A stretch of 64,000 nt of DNA from PHAA01 sp963665865 (lineage in GTDB: Bacteria > Bacillota > Syntrophomonadia > Syntrophomonadales > Syntrophomonadaceae). A model generated the notes under the pieces. The model worked only from the letters and a program-made list of their open reading frames with translations. It ran no database searches and had not been told where the DNA came from. The stretch is taken from the NCBI GenBank assembly GCA_963665865.2, contig CAXXWF010000001.1, positions 744,001 to 808,000 on the forward strand, read 5' to 3'. Shown piece after piece: positions 54,474 through 62,812 of this stretch (the stretch's first letter is position 1; every line of letters begins with the position of its first letter). The position numbers were made by a program, and so were the translations under genes.

Positions 54474-55549
54474 AAACGGAACGTAAAATGGCAGAAAGTA
54501 TAAGTGCTTTAGCCGAAAAAGGGAAGAAAAAGAAAAATCTTACTTACGAAGAAATTATGGAAGAACTTCAGAGTTATAATTTGGAACCCGACTTAATAGA
54601 TGATATTCTTGAGCATCTGCAGACCTTGGGCATTGCGGTTGGACCGGACGGAGAAGGGGATGCTGAAGAAGCTGAGCCTGAGAGTATAGAAAATGAAAAA
54701 GTAATCATACCCGATGGGGTAGAAATAGATGACCCGGTGCGTATGTACCTTAAAGAGATAGGCCGGGTGCGATTACTTACTGCCAATGAAGAAATTGATT
54801 TAGCCTTGCTCATTGAAGGCGGCGATGAAGAAGCCAAACGCAAACTGGTTGAAGCCAACCTAAGGCTTGTGGTAAGTATTGCTAAACGGTATGTAGGAAG
54901 AGGTATGCTTTTCCTGGATTTAATTCAGGAAGGTAATCTGGGCCTGATGAAGGCGGTAGAAAAGTTTGACTATCGCAAGGGTTTTAAGTTTAGTACCTAT
55001 GCTACTTGGTGGATAAGACAAGCTATAACTAGGGCTATAGCCGATCAGGCTCGTACCATCAGGATACCGGTGCATATGGTAGAGACTATAAATAAGCTGT
55101 CGCGGGTACAAAGGAGTCTGCTCCAAACTCTCGGCAGGGAACCTACCCCGCTGGAAGTAGGCCGAGAAATGGATATTCCAGTGGAAAGAGTAATCGAGAT
55201 TATGAAAGTTGCTCAGGAGCCGGTTTCCCTGGAAACACCCATTGGTGAAGAAGATGACAGCCATCTAGGTGACTTTATAACCGATGAGGAGGCTGAATCT
55301 CCGGAAGAATCCGCTTCCTTCGTGCTTTTGCGTGAACACATGGACGGGATATTAAATACTTTGACAGAGCGGGAAGAAAAGGTTTTGCGATTGAGGTTCG
55401 GTCTGGATGATGGCCGGCCCCGTACCTTGGAAGAAGTAGGTCAGGAATTTGGGGTTACCCGGGAGAGAATTAGGCAGATCGAGGCTAAGGCGTTGCGTAA
55501 GCTCCGCCATCCTTCCCGCAGTAAGAAACTGAAAGATTATATTGAGTAA
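54470..55549 (+). CDS. rpoD: RNA polymerase primary sigma factor SigA
   Basis: 359-residue housekeeping sigma factor. Region 1.2 DPVRMYLKEIGRV, region 2 (SIAKRYVGRGMLFLDLIQEG, FDYRKGFKFSTYATWWIRQ), region 3 (RIPVHMVETINKL) and region 4 helix-turn-helix (TLEEVGQEFGVTRERIRQIE). Region 1.1 is short, as in other Firmicutes. GTG start at 54470 overlaps the dnaG stop, preceded by GGAAGGGGGG. Confidence 0.97.
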   Translation: MKTERKMAESISALAEKGKKKKNLTYEEIMEELQSYNLEPDLIDDILEHLQTLGIAVGPDGEGDAEEAEPESIENEKVIIPDGVEIDDPVRMYLKEIGRVRLLTANEEIDLALLIEGGDEEAKRKLVEANLRLVVSIAKRYVGRGMLFLDLIQEGNLGLMKAVEKFDYRKGFKFSTYATWWIRQAITRAIADQARTIRIPVHMVETINKLSRVQRSLLQTLGREPTPLEVGREMDIPVERVIEIMKVAQEPVSLETPIGEEDDSHLGDFITDEEAESPEESASFVLLREHMDGILNTLTEREEKVLRLRFGLDDGRPRTLEEVGQEFGVTRERIRQIEAKALRKLRHPSRSKKLKDYIE

Positions 55550-55642
55550 TTCTCAAATAAGGATATGGGGAGATTGTTAATTATTAATGGGGCGTATTGA
55601 CAGGACTTCCTAATGATTATATAATAAGCTTCGTTGGGTCCT

Positions 55643-55717
55643 TCCTCGATAGCTCAACGGTAGAGCATCCGGCTGTTAACCGGAGGGTTGTAGGTTCGAA
55701 TCCTACTCGGGGAGCCA
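55643..55717 (+). tRNA. tRNA-Asn (GTT)
   Basis: Acceptor TCCTCGA (55643-55649) pairs with TCGGGGA (55707-55713); anticodon GTT at 55675-55677; T arm GTAGGTTCGAATCCTAC; encoded CCA at 55715-55717. Confidence 0.96.
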
Positions 55718-55728
55718 AAGATTTTATT

Positions 55729-55760
55729 AGCGGTAATTACTTGATTTACCGCTTTTTTTC
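55729..55760 (+). terminator. Terminator after tRNA-Asn
   Basis: AGCGGTAA (55729-55736) and TTACCGCT (55746-55753), then seven T. It separates tRNA-Asn from the next three tRNAs. Confidence 0.85.
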
Positions 55761-55852
55761 TGGTAAGACCCCCCCAAAATAAAATGCGATTGCTATTGAT
55801 TTTTGAGGGGATTTTATATATACTAACTCTTGCGGGGTTTTCAGAGAACTCC

Positions 55853-55928
55853 GGGCCTATAGCTCAGTTGGTAGAGCTACCGGCTCATAACCGGTTGGTC
55901 CCAGGTTCGAATCCTGGTAGGCCCACCA
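55853..55928 (+). tRNA. tRNA-Met (CAT), elongator-type
   Basis: Acceptor GGGCCTA (55853-55859) fully pairs with TAGGCCC (55918-55924), so it is not the initiator; anticodon CAT at 55886-55888; encoded CCA. A lysidine-modified Ile tRNA is the alternative. Confidence 0.9.
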
Positions 55929-55933
55929 TTTAC

Positions 55934-56009
55934 GGCCCCTTGGTCAAGCGGTCTAAGACACCGCCCTTTCACGGCGGTAACGGGGGTTCGAGTCCCCCAG
56001 GGGTCACCA
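55934..56009 (+). tRNA. tRNA-Glu (TTC)
   Basis: Acceptor GGCCCCT (55934-55940) with AGGGGTC (55999-56005, one G-T pair); anticodon TTC at 55968-55970; T arm GGGGGTTCGAGTCCCCC; encoded CCA. Confidence 0.95.
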
Positions 56010-56012
56010 TTA

Positions 56013-56088
<76 letters not shown>

Positions 56089-56099
56089 TTGTAAAACTT

Positions 56100-56131
56100 G
56101 GATTTCCAATTATTTTGGAAGTCCTTTTTTT
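56100..56131 (+). terminator. Terminator of the tRNA cluster
   Basis: GGATTTCCAA (56100-56109) pairs with TTGGAAGTCC (56115-56124) with one mismatch, followed by seven T. Confidence 0.8.
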
Positions 56132-56251
56132 ATATTGGAAATTATTGCCTTATATTAAGGAGGAGAGATGGTACTGAACTATAAAAAAGGAATATAATCT
56201 TAATCAGTTAAAAACCGTGGAATAGTTGGGGGTGGTCAAGTGCATGAATAG

Positions 56252-56292
56252 AAAAGACCAAATAACTGTGAGACAGTTACTTGGTCTTTTTG
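56252..56292 (-). terminator. Bidirectional terminator after the SDR fragment
   Basis: 18-base arms AAAAGACCAAATAACTGT (56252-56269) and 56273-56290 with one mismatch, 3-base loop, A and T runs on both sides. It ends the minus-strand unit 58888-56317. Confidence 0.82.
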
Positions 56293-56316
56293 AGTTTAAC
56301 TATCCACCGTGCTGGC

Positions 56317-56600
56317 TTATACTCCTACAGATACAGTCTCCGGCAGGGTGCTGCCACCATCGATTACTACCTGAGTGCCAGTTATATACGCGGCCTTACC
56401 TGAAGCCAGGAAGGCAGCCAATTCGCCCACTTCTTCAATGGTTGCCAATCTGCCTACCGGTACGGCATCTGCTATACCTTTGATTACCGCATCTGGGTGG
56501 TTCGGATCGGTCTGCTCGGCAATGCTCTGGGCCATAGGAGTCATAACATATCCGGGACAAATTGCATTAACTGTAATGTTATAATTAGCATCCTCCCGTC
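56317..56600 (-). pseudogene. Short-chain dehydrogenase/reductase 3' fragment
   Basis: Only the C-terminal third of an SDR remains: NITVNAICPGYVMTPMA, VPVGRLATIEEVGELAAFLA and ITGTQVVIDGG are the standard ending of FabG or 3-hydroxybutyrate/glucose dehydrogenase-like enzymes. The cofactor-binding TGxxxGIG and the Ser-Tyr-Lys active site are missing. Similarity begins at about 56595, within 10-20 bases of the neighbouring kinase stop, so a deletion removed the rest. Confidence 0.75.
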
Positions 56601-56606
56601 AATAGA

Positions 56607-57617
56607 TTATGAAAATTTCAACAGGTAGTTTTCAGCAATTTCAGCTGTCTTAATGGTATAGTCATCCTCCAGCTCAATTGGCCGGTCGCTGTCATAGTGG
56701 CTGGCCAGCCAGCCCAAAAGCATGAGCCGGCGCATTATTACAAAGGTAGGGATTTCATTTTCTTCTTCCTGCGAAACGTTGCGCACCCGGCGGTAGCCAT
56801 CCAGCCAGGAGGCCAGCAGATCAGGTATATACGGCTTATGTTCAATAAAACTAACCGCTGCTCCAAAATCAAACATATACCAGCCAAACCCGCAATCGTC
56901 AAAATCAATTACGGCAATTTTATCATTATCCACCAGCAGATTGGCCAGCCGCAGATCTGCATGAATCAGACCAAATCGTTCTTTACCTTTGCCATATTCT
57001 CCAAGTCGGCGTTTGATAACCTTAGAAGCTCGACTGCAGAGACTCTCTAATTCGGCCGTCATTCCTGCGGCAGCTTCCCACTTGCCCCAGCGTGGCTTGT
57101 CTCCCAATATAGATTCATAGTCCCAGGTAAATCTTGGCAAAGTTTGGGATCTAGGCCATTCCATGGCATTTTTATGCAAGACCGCAGTAATTTCGCCCAG
57201 GATATGGAATTGTTCCACCAGTTGGCCTTCGTTGCTTTCATCGGGCTGTCGCCCGTTCAGGAAGGTAAACATCACACTGTTGTAAGGGTTGGGAAGCGCA
57301 TTATGGGTCAAGATCTGGACAAATTCGCCGTTTAATCCGGCGATAGGTTGAGGAATCAGTAGTTGAGTTTTATTCCTGATTTCTTCCATCCACATAAGTT
57401 CTCCGATCAATTCCTGCGGAGTATGATATCCAGGGCGGTTGATGCGTAAAATCGTACGCACCTCCTGCTCCAGATCGGAGATCATATAAGTGGTGTTCTC
57501 TGACTTGTTCAGCAGTCTGATCTGGGATCTCTGCGAGATAATATAATTGTTTATTGAACTTTTGGCCATTTCATCAAATATTTCAGTATTGTTGTTACTA
57601 TCATCTTTTGTGCTCAT
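56607..57617 (-). CDS. Aminoglycoside-phosphotransferase-fold kinase
   Basis: 336-residue protein of the APH/choline kinase superfamily. Catalytic loop GLIHADLRLANLL (Asp and Asn) and metal-binding VIDFDDCGFGWYMFDFG are intact, so it is probably active on a small hydroxyl compound. Its gene directly follows a class III PLP enzyme (14-base gap, ribosome binding site overlapping), the same pairing as hydroxylysine kinase with its phospho-lyase in animals. Substrate not readable from sequence; resistance to a drug is less likely in this context. Confidence 0.82.
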   Translation of the reverse strand: MSTKDDSNNNTEIFDEMAKSSINNYIISQRSQIRLLNKSENTTYMISDLEQEVRTILRINRPGYHTPQELIGELMWMEEIRNKTQLLIPQPIAGLNGEFVQILTHNALPNPYNSVMFTFLNGRQPDESNEGQLVEQFHILGEITAVLHKNAMEWPRSQTLPRFTWDYESILGDKPRWGKWEAAAGMTAELESLCSRASKVIKRRLGEYGKGKERFGLIHADLRLANLLVDNDKIAVIDFDDCGFGWYMFDFGAAVSFIEHKPYIPDLLASWLDGYRRVRNVSQEEENEIPTFVIMRRLMLLGWLASHYDSDRPIELEDDYTIKTAEIAENYLLKFS

Positions 57618-57631
57618 GGATTAATACCTCC

Positions 57632-58888
57632 TTACTTGGGCCGGGCAATTTTTTCTGCTTGTCCTATAGCTGTTTCTACACGACCCAGCAAGTCGTTGCA
57701 TAGTTCCTTAGTGTATAGAAGACCTGGTTTGAACTGCAGTACACTTGGATTAAGCATGGAGTAGATTGCCCATACGCCATTGGCATAAAGTGAGCTCATT
57801 ACGTATTTGGCTCCTTCCGGATGATTGAATTCCAATCCCATAATCAGACCTTTTTGTCTTATTCCCGTAAAGAAATCTGGATACAAACCCCGTATTCTCT
57901 GCAGACCGACTGACAGATAGCGGGAGACAAAATTAACATTGTCTCGAGTTTCCGGACGTTGGCAGATCTCCAATACCTTTAGGGCTACCAGACAGCCCAA
58001 CTCCGATCCACCAAATGTTGACATATGGGCGCTGCCATCAGTCAAGAGCCATTGTCCGGCCTGATTATTTACTATTGCTGCGGTTATGGGATATATTCCT
58101 CCGCTTAATCCTTTGGCAGTAACTAAAATATCCGGTTTAACTCCGTATGCATCTACTCCCCATAATTCACCGGTGCGCATCAGTCCAGTCTGAACCTCAT
58201 CGGCAATATAAAGTGAACCATATTGAGTGCAAAGCTCTCTGACTTGTTTCAGATATCCCTCCTGGGGCATGGGAAAACCATAGGTGGCCGGAATGGTCTC
58301 CATAATTACACAAGCAGCATCACCTTGACTAAGGGCGGCTTCCATGGCTGCCACATCATTGAATGGTACATGCACAAATTCCCGGGGATCTCCTTCACTT
58401 AGAAACAAGCTGGAATAGCGCTCGTTGCCGGCTGATACTGCCAAACCGGTATGGCCGTGATAGCATCCCTCTATTGATATTATCTTCTTGCGTTTGGTTG
58501 CATAGCGGGCGCATTTCAGAGCTACATCGATTGCTTCTCCGCCGCTGCTGCCGTAGATTGAATAACGCAGACCCTCCGGGGTTATTCTGGCTAATTCTTC
58601 CGCCAAGCGAGCCCGGGTAATGGACGGGAAATGATGGTTGCCGATATCATAGTCTTTCAATCCTTCGATCAATGTCTCGATTATTTCTGGATTTCTGTGT
58701 CCGAGATTATAAGTCCCACCGTTCAAATGAACGTCAATTAGCCTCTTCCCGGACATGTCATACAGGTAATAGCCCTCCCGGCGGCCGATAACCAAATCAA
58801 CACCCATGCTCCGCCATTCCCTGGTCTTCCCGGGATTACACCATTCAATGGAGTTGGTCAGTATATCATCCTTGATGTTGTCCTCCAA
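57632..58888 (-). CDS. Class III PLP enzyme (aminotransferase or phospho-lyase)
   Basis: 418 residues. PLP-binding features: GSSGGEAIDVALKCAR (phosphate loop), CYHGHTGLAVSAG, ADEVQTGLMRTG (Asp to ring nitrogen) and the Schiff-base Lys in VTAKGLSGG. Could be an omega-amine/4-aminobutyrate transaminase or an ethanolamine-phosphate/5-phosphohydroxylysine phospho-lyase; both use this fold. TTG at 58888 with GGAGG upstream gives the best start; the frame opens to 58948. Operon with the APH-fold kinase downstream. Confidence 0.88.
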   Translation of the reverse strand: MEDNIKDDILTNSIEWCNPGKTREWRSMGVDLVIGRREGYYLYDMSGKRLIDVHLNGGTYNLGHRNPEIIETLIEGLKDYDIGNHHFPSITRARLAEELARITPEGLRYSIYGSSGGEAIDVALKCARYATKRKKIISIEGCYHGHTGLAVSAGNERYSSLFLSEGDPREFVHVPFNDVAAMEAALSQGDAACVIMETIPATYGFPMPQEGYLKQVRELCTQYGSLYIADEVQTGLMRTGELWGVDAYGVKPDILVTAKGLSGGIYPITAAIVNNQAGQWLLTDGSAHMSTFGGSELGCLVALKVLEICQRPETRDNVNFVSRYLSVGLQRIRGLYPDFFTGIRQKGLIMGLEFNHPEGAKYVMSSLYANGVWAIYSMLNPSVLQFKPGLLYTKELCNDLLGRVETAIGQAEKIARPK

Positions 58889-58952
58889 TTTAATTCCTCC
58901 TTTATTTACTATCCGTTTAGCGTTGCAGTATAACCTTAAAGTGCACAAAAAC

Positions 58953-58980
58953 GGAAAAAGCCCCTTGTTAAGGGGGCTTC
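58953..58980 (-). terminator. Terminator-like hairpin upstream of the PLP-enzyme gene
   Basis: On the minus strand AAGCCCCCTT pairs with AAGGGGCTT and is followed by five T. It lies 65 bases before the gene start, so it is either a leader attenuator or the end of an unseen minus-strand RNA. Confidence 0.6.
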
Positions 58981-58984
58981 CTTA

Positions 58985-59336
58985 TCCCAGGCAGTACTAA
59001 CCATCTGTTTATTAATTTTTCTAGAGTATTACTCCGGGAGTATAAAATTTCAAGTCCTTTTGAATCTGAATACAATATACATTTATTTGCGTTAACCGGC
59101 GGCAATAACTGCTAATGGTTCTGGAATTCGATTTCTTGCACCTTATAGCCTTGTTCCAAAACTACAATTTGTTAATTCAGCATAAATCTGATTATCACCT
59201 GGTAAAAACTGAGAATTTATCTTCGAAGTTCAAATAGTCATTGCCAATATATACCAATATGTATACAAAGAAATTGTATTGCCAAGGTTAATTAATTTAT
59301 GTATGATTGTAAAAATTAAATCAATCACTAAGGTCA
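58985..59336. other. AT-rich intergenic region, no gene seen
   Basis: No supported frame on either strand. Probably holds the promoters of the divergent PLP-enzyme and permease units; several TATAAT-like words are present but none with a convincing -35 partner. Confidence 0.35.
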
Positions 59337-59343
59337 ATGAAGT

Positions 59344-59371
59344 CCTTGCAGTTAAAATGCAGGGTTTTTTT
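59344..59371 (+). terminator. Terminator-like hairpin 1 upstream of the permease
   Basis: CCTTGCA (59344-59350) and TGCAGGG (59358-59364) with one G-T pair, then seven T. Confidence 0.7.
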
Positions 59372-59482
59372 ATTTACCGGTGATATTTACTTTGAGGTAC
59401 ATTGAGCAGGGTGATCACTACTATTTTTCTTTCATGACAAGGAAGTGAGGACTTTTTTGAATAAATATATTGCGGCAGTGTG

Positions 59483-59518
59483 GTCCTCGTATTAAGACGA
59501 GGACTTAAGTATTTTTAA
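59483..59518 (+). terminator. Terminator-like hairpin 2 upstream of the permease
   Basis: GTCCTCGT (59483-59490) and ACGAGGAC (59497-59504), then TTAAGTATTTTT. Preceded by GGCAGTGTG, shared in near-identical form with hairpin 3. Confidence 0.65.
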
Positions 59519-59579
59519 TTGTTTTTTGAGAGAGCGAACGCTTTCTCCCTATTTTAATAATTGGTTCCGGGCAGTGCAG

Positions 59580-59603
59580 TCCTCGCTTACAGCGAGGATT
59601 TTT
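59580..59603 (+). terminator. Terminator-like hairpin 3 upstream of the permease
   Basis: TCCTCGCT (59580-59587) and AGCGAGGA (59591-59598), loop TAC, then five T. Preceded by GGCAGTGCA. Confidence 0.68.
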
Positions 59604-59636
59604 CATATCTGCGGTAATTTAAGAGCAATTGTGATA

Positions 59637-59675
59637 ATGGAGTCCTTGTGTAAAACAGGACTCCATTTATTTATT
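59637..59675 (+). terminator. Terminator-like hairpin 4 upstream of the permease
   Basis: ATGGAGTCCT (59637-59646) and AGGACTCCAT (59657-59666), then TTATTTATTT. Confidence 0.7.
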
Positions 59676-59819
59676 TCACATGTACTCTTGGTTATTATTT
59701 AATGTCTCAAAACAGTACCAAAACTACTATCCGGCAGGGGGTGTTACAAATTATAGTCCTGTATACTAGGCAGTTGCAGAAGATTAGAAACTTTATTATT
59801 AATAAGGAGGATGATCAAT

Positions 59820-61298
59820 ATGACCACCTATGGGGAAACACTTGCCAATAATTCAAGTGAAAACGATTTAAGATCAGAATGTTTATCACCGGTAGAGATC
59901 ATGGCTCAGTCAATAGCCAATATAGGTCCCAGCATTGCGCCGGCTCTGGGTATTCCGCTGGTTTTTGCAACCGCCGGCAATGGAACCTGGTTAGCTTACC
60001 TGTTTGCTACGGTTGCGGTGGTATTGGTTGGTATACATGTCAACTATTTTGCCAGCCGATCTGCAACCCCAGGAGCTTTGTACTCCTACATAAGTGAAGG
60101 TCTGGGCTCGGCGTTTGGCTTTATCGCTGGCAACGGTCTGGTTCTGGCCTACTTATTGACCGCCAGCGCAGTGCTGGCCGGTTTCTCCAATTATGCCAAT
60201 GCCCTGCTCGGGTACATGAATGTCCAGATCAACCCGATAATATTGGTCGCATTGGCAATTGTCAGTGCCTGGTATCTTACCTATAAGGATATCCAAATAT
60301 CCACCAAGGTTATGCTGGCAGTGGAAGCCGTCGCATTGCTCTTGATCTCGATATTATGCGTCATAATATTTATCAAAAGCGGCATTAAACTCGATACAGC
60401 CCAGCTGACTTTGCAGGACGTTTCGCCCGATACCATCCGTATTGGTCTGGTGTTGGCATTCTTTAGCTTTGTGGGATTTGAGAGCGCAACTGCTCTGGGT
60501 ACGGAAGCGAAAAATCCGCATAAGAACATTCCGATTGCGGTAATTGCCAGTGCCATGTTCGTAGGTGTTCTGTTTGTGCTCTTTTCCTATGCAGAGGTTA
60601 TCGGTTTTGCCGGAGCGGATACTGCATTTAACGAGGCATCTGCTCCCCTGACCTATCTGGCAGATAAGAATGGGGTCGGTTTCATAGGTTTACTAATCTC
60701 CATCGGGGTCACAATGGGCATGTGGTCCTGTGCAGTAGCCTGCATCACCGCGGGATCAAGAATCGTATTAACTATGGGCCGTCACAAGATGATTCCCGCT
60801 TCTGCTACTAAAGTGCATGCCACCAATGACACACCTTATGTAGCGGTAACTATTCTGGCGATTATAGCTTTCGCTGTTCCGGCCATTTTACTTTACTATG
60901 GCGCAGGCATAATGGATATCTTCGGCTGGGTAGGGACCATAGCCACCCTGGGATTCCTTTTATGCTATATATTAATTGTTGTGGCCGGACCAGTCTATTT
61001 ATACAAGAATGGTGAACTAAAACCTATTCATGTTGTGGTTGCGGTGATTTCCTTCATCATATTGTGTATTCCTCTGATAGGCAGCGTATATCCCCTGCCT
61101 GCCTATCCCTATAATATGTTCCCGTTTATATTCATGGGGTGGTTGCTGTTGTCCGGCTTATGGTTCTCCTTTGTGGATGCCCGCCGGGCTAATGTGGCAG
61201 CATTGAAAAAAGCTCATGAGGTCTATGTGGAATATCGCAGAGAGTATCTGGAAGCCCTAAAAAGGCGTGAGTTGGAACAGGCCAATCAGGTTCCATAA
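59820..61298 (+). CDS. APC-family amino acid/amine permease
   Basis: 492-residue, twelve-helix transporter of the amino acid-polyamine-organocation family. TM1 unwound region SIANIGPSIAPALGIPLVF and TM6 LAFFSFVGFESATALGTEAKNPHKNIP are typical of PuuP/YfnA-like members; the C-terminal tail is charged and helical. ATG at 59820 lies nine bases after AAGGAGG; the ATG at 59811 is too close to it. First gene of the plus-strand amine unit; likely brings in the substrate of the downstream enzymes. Confidence 0.88.
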   Translation: MTTYGETLANNSSENDLRSECLSPVEIMAQSIANIGPSIAPALGIPLVFATAGNGTWLAYLFATVAVVLVGIHVNYFASRSATPGALYSYISEGLGSAFGFIAGNGLVLAYLLTASAVLAGFSNYANALLGYMNVQINPIILVALAIVSAWYLTYKDIQISTKVMLAVEAVALLLISILCVIIFIKSGIKLDTAQLTLQDVSPDTIRIGLVLAFFSFVGFESATALGTEAKNPHKNIPIAVIASAMFVGVLFVLFSYAEVIGFAGADTAFNEASAPLTYLADKNGVGFIGLLISIGVTMGMWSCAVACITAGSRIVLTMGRHKMIPASATKVHATNDTPYVAVTILAIIAFAVPAILLYYGAGIMDIFGWVGTIATLGFLLCYILIVVAGPVYLYKNGELKPIHVVVAVISFIILCIPLIGSVYPLPAYPYNMFPFIFMGWLLLSGLWFSFVDARRANVAALKKAHEVYVEYRREYLEALKRRELEQANQVP

Positions 61299-61328
61299 AT
61301 TTGCGGTTTAACTTGGAGGGTTGCTGTT

Positions 61329-62084
61329 ATGCGTATTATTGAGTTTATTCACGACGAGGACCATACGGTCATTCCATCTAATGTAGATATCTGGGTTGAC
61401 AGCAATCCGCATTTGTACAGTCAGAAAATGCTGGTTAAAAATGTTGATGTCTATCCTCGTTTTAACACTTATGATCTGCTCATCCTCCATGGCGGAGTGC
61501 AGCATCTTTGGAATAAGGCGGCTGCCCCCTGGCTAAGTGATGAAGTGGCCTATGTTCGGCAAGCATTATTATCCCATAAACCGGTAATCGGTTTATGTTT
61601 GGGCAGTCAGATCATAGCGGAGGCTCTGGAAGCAAGGGTTTTTCAGGATCAGCAGAGTGAAATTGGTTTTTACAACATATGTTGTTGTTCAAATTCCCTC
61701 GGTCATCCGGTTATGAAAAATATTAATGACGGTTTTAGTACCTTTTTGTATCATTCCGATCATTACCGGCTTCCAGCTGACTGTATTTCCTTGGCATATA
61801 CTCCGCAAAGTCCTAATCAAGTACTTGTCAGTCAAAGTGTTCCGGCGGTAGGTTTTCAGTTTCATCCGGAATATACCAAAGATATTATCGGCGACTATTG
61901 TAAGACCAGTACCACGCTAAATTGGATGATAAATGAGGGTATGGCCACTCGTCTCGAGTTCTTAGCCGTACTGAATTCTATGCCGGACACTTATCCTTTA
62001 TTTGAACAGTTAATCGATAATTCACTGACCTGGCTAAGAAACCATTTTCAACTTAATTACTTGACTTTAGTTCCAGGCGGTTAG
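61329..62084 (+). CDS. Class I glutamine amidotransferase-like hydrolase
   Basis: 251 residues with the nucleophile elbow GLCLGSQI (Cys) and the His-Glu pair in FQFHPEYT. No synthetase domain is attached. Neighbouring a PuuA-like synthetase and permease, it may hydrolyse a gamma-glutamyl intermediate as PuuD does, or act as a GMP-synthase-like amidotransferase. TTGGAGG before the ATG. 30 bases after the permease, same operon. Confidence 0.82.
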   Translation: MRIIEFIHDEDHTVIPSNVDIWVDSNPHLYSQKMLVKNVDVYPRFNTYDLLILHGGVQHLWNKAAAPWLSDEVAYVRQALLSHKPVIGLCLGSQIIAEALEARVFQDQQSEIGFYNICCCSNSLGHPVMKNINDGFSTFLYHSDHYRLPADCISLAYTPQSPNQVLVSQSVPAVGFQFHPEYTKDIIGDYCKTSTTLNWMINEGMATRLEFLAVLNSMPDTYPLFEQLIDNSLTWLRNHFQLNYLTLVPGG

Positions 62085-62117
62085 GAGGGATGCAATATAC
62101 TTGCAGCATTTGAAAAG

Positions 62118-62789
62118 TTGGCTCCCGACGTACAGGAAGGTATCCTCAATGCAGCTGCCGGTGTGTTTGCCGAAGAAGGTTACCACCATGCCAGCATCTC
62201 GGATATTTGTCGAAAAGCCAATATTTCCAACGGGGCGCTCTACAAGTACTTCAAGAACAAAGAGGCGTTATTCTTCGCGGTATTAGATCGCAGCGTTCAG
62301 TTGGTAGAAATTCAGGTATATAGAAAGTACTTCAAAGAAGTTAATAATTTGTATGGCTCACTGCGTTTTTTCCTGCAGGGACTTGCCCAGCACGCCGAGG
62401 AATTTCGGGATTATGTGGCCATCTATTGTGATTTGGGCTCCAGTTCCATGAACCGGTTTGCTGCAGTAAGTTCTGAAAAGTACCGCAACGCCACCAGCAT
62501 TTACACAGTCCGGGTGGTAGAAGCCGCAAAAAAACAAGGTGAGATAGATGCCCGTATCCATACGGAAGTGGCAGCCTATTTGATCGATAGTTATATTACT
62601 CTGTTTGCTTATGCTATTGTATCCGAATATCAGAACCGCAGATTTGATTCATTTTTTGCCCACGGCGGAAAATCGTTAAATGTAGAACAACAGATAGATC
62701 TTATCATTGATTCGTTGCGGCAGACCCTGAATAAGTCGGACTTAAGGCAGATAAAAGGAGCAAACGATCGCTCTTTTTCAAGCGCTTAA
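62118..62789 (+). CDS. TetR/AcrR-family transcriptional regulator
   Basis: 223 residues: HTH with AAGVFAEEGYHHASISDICRKANI-type pattern ending NGALYKYFKNKEALF, then an all-helical ligand domain. The first in-frame start codon is TTG 62118, but a GGAGGG at 62084-62089 serves it poorly (28 bases). Similarity to other TetR N termini extends upstream through LAAFEKL, and the only codon at correct spacing is ATA at 62097. Probably a local regulator of the amine genes. Confidence 0.85.
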   Translation: MAPDVQEGILNAAAGVFAEEGYHHASISDICRKANISNGALYKYFKNKEALFFAVLDRSVQLVEIQVYRKYFKEVNNLYGSLRFFLQGLAQHAEEFRDYVAIYCDLGSSSMNRFAAVSSEKYRNATSIYTVRVVEAAKKQGEIDARIHTEVAAYLIDSYITLFAYAIVSEYQNRRFDSFFAHGGKSLNVEQQIDLIIDSLRQTLNKSDLRQIKGANDRSFSSA

Positions 62790-62812
62790 CTTAATGAATA
62801 GGAGGAATTAAG

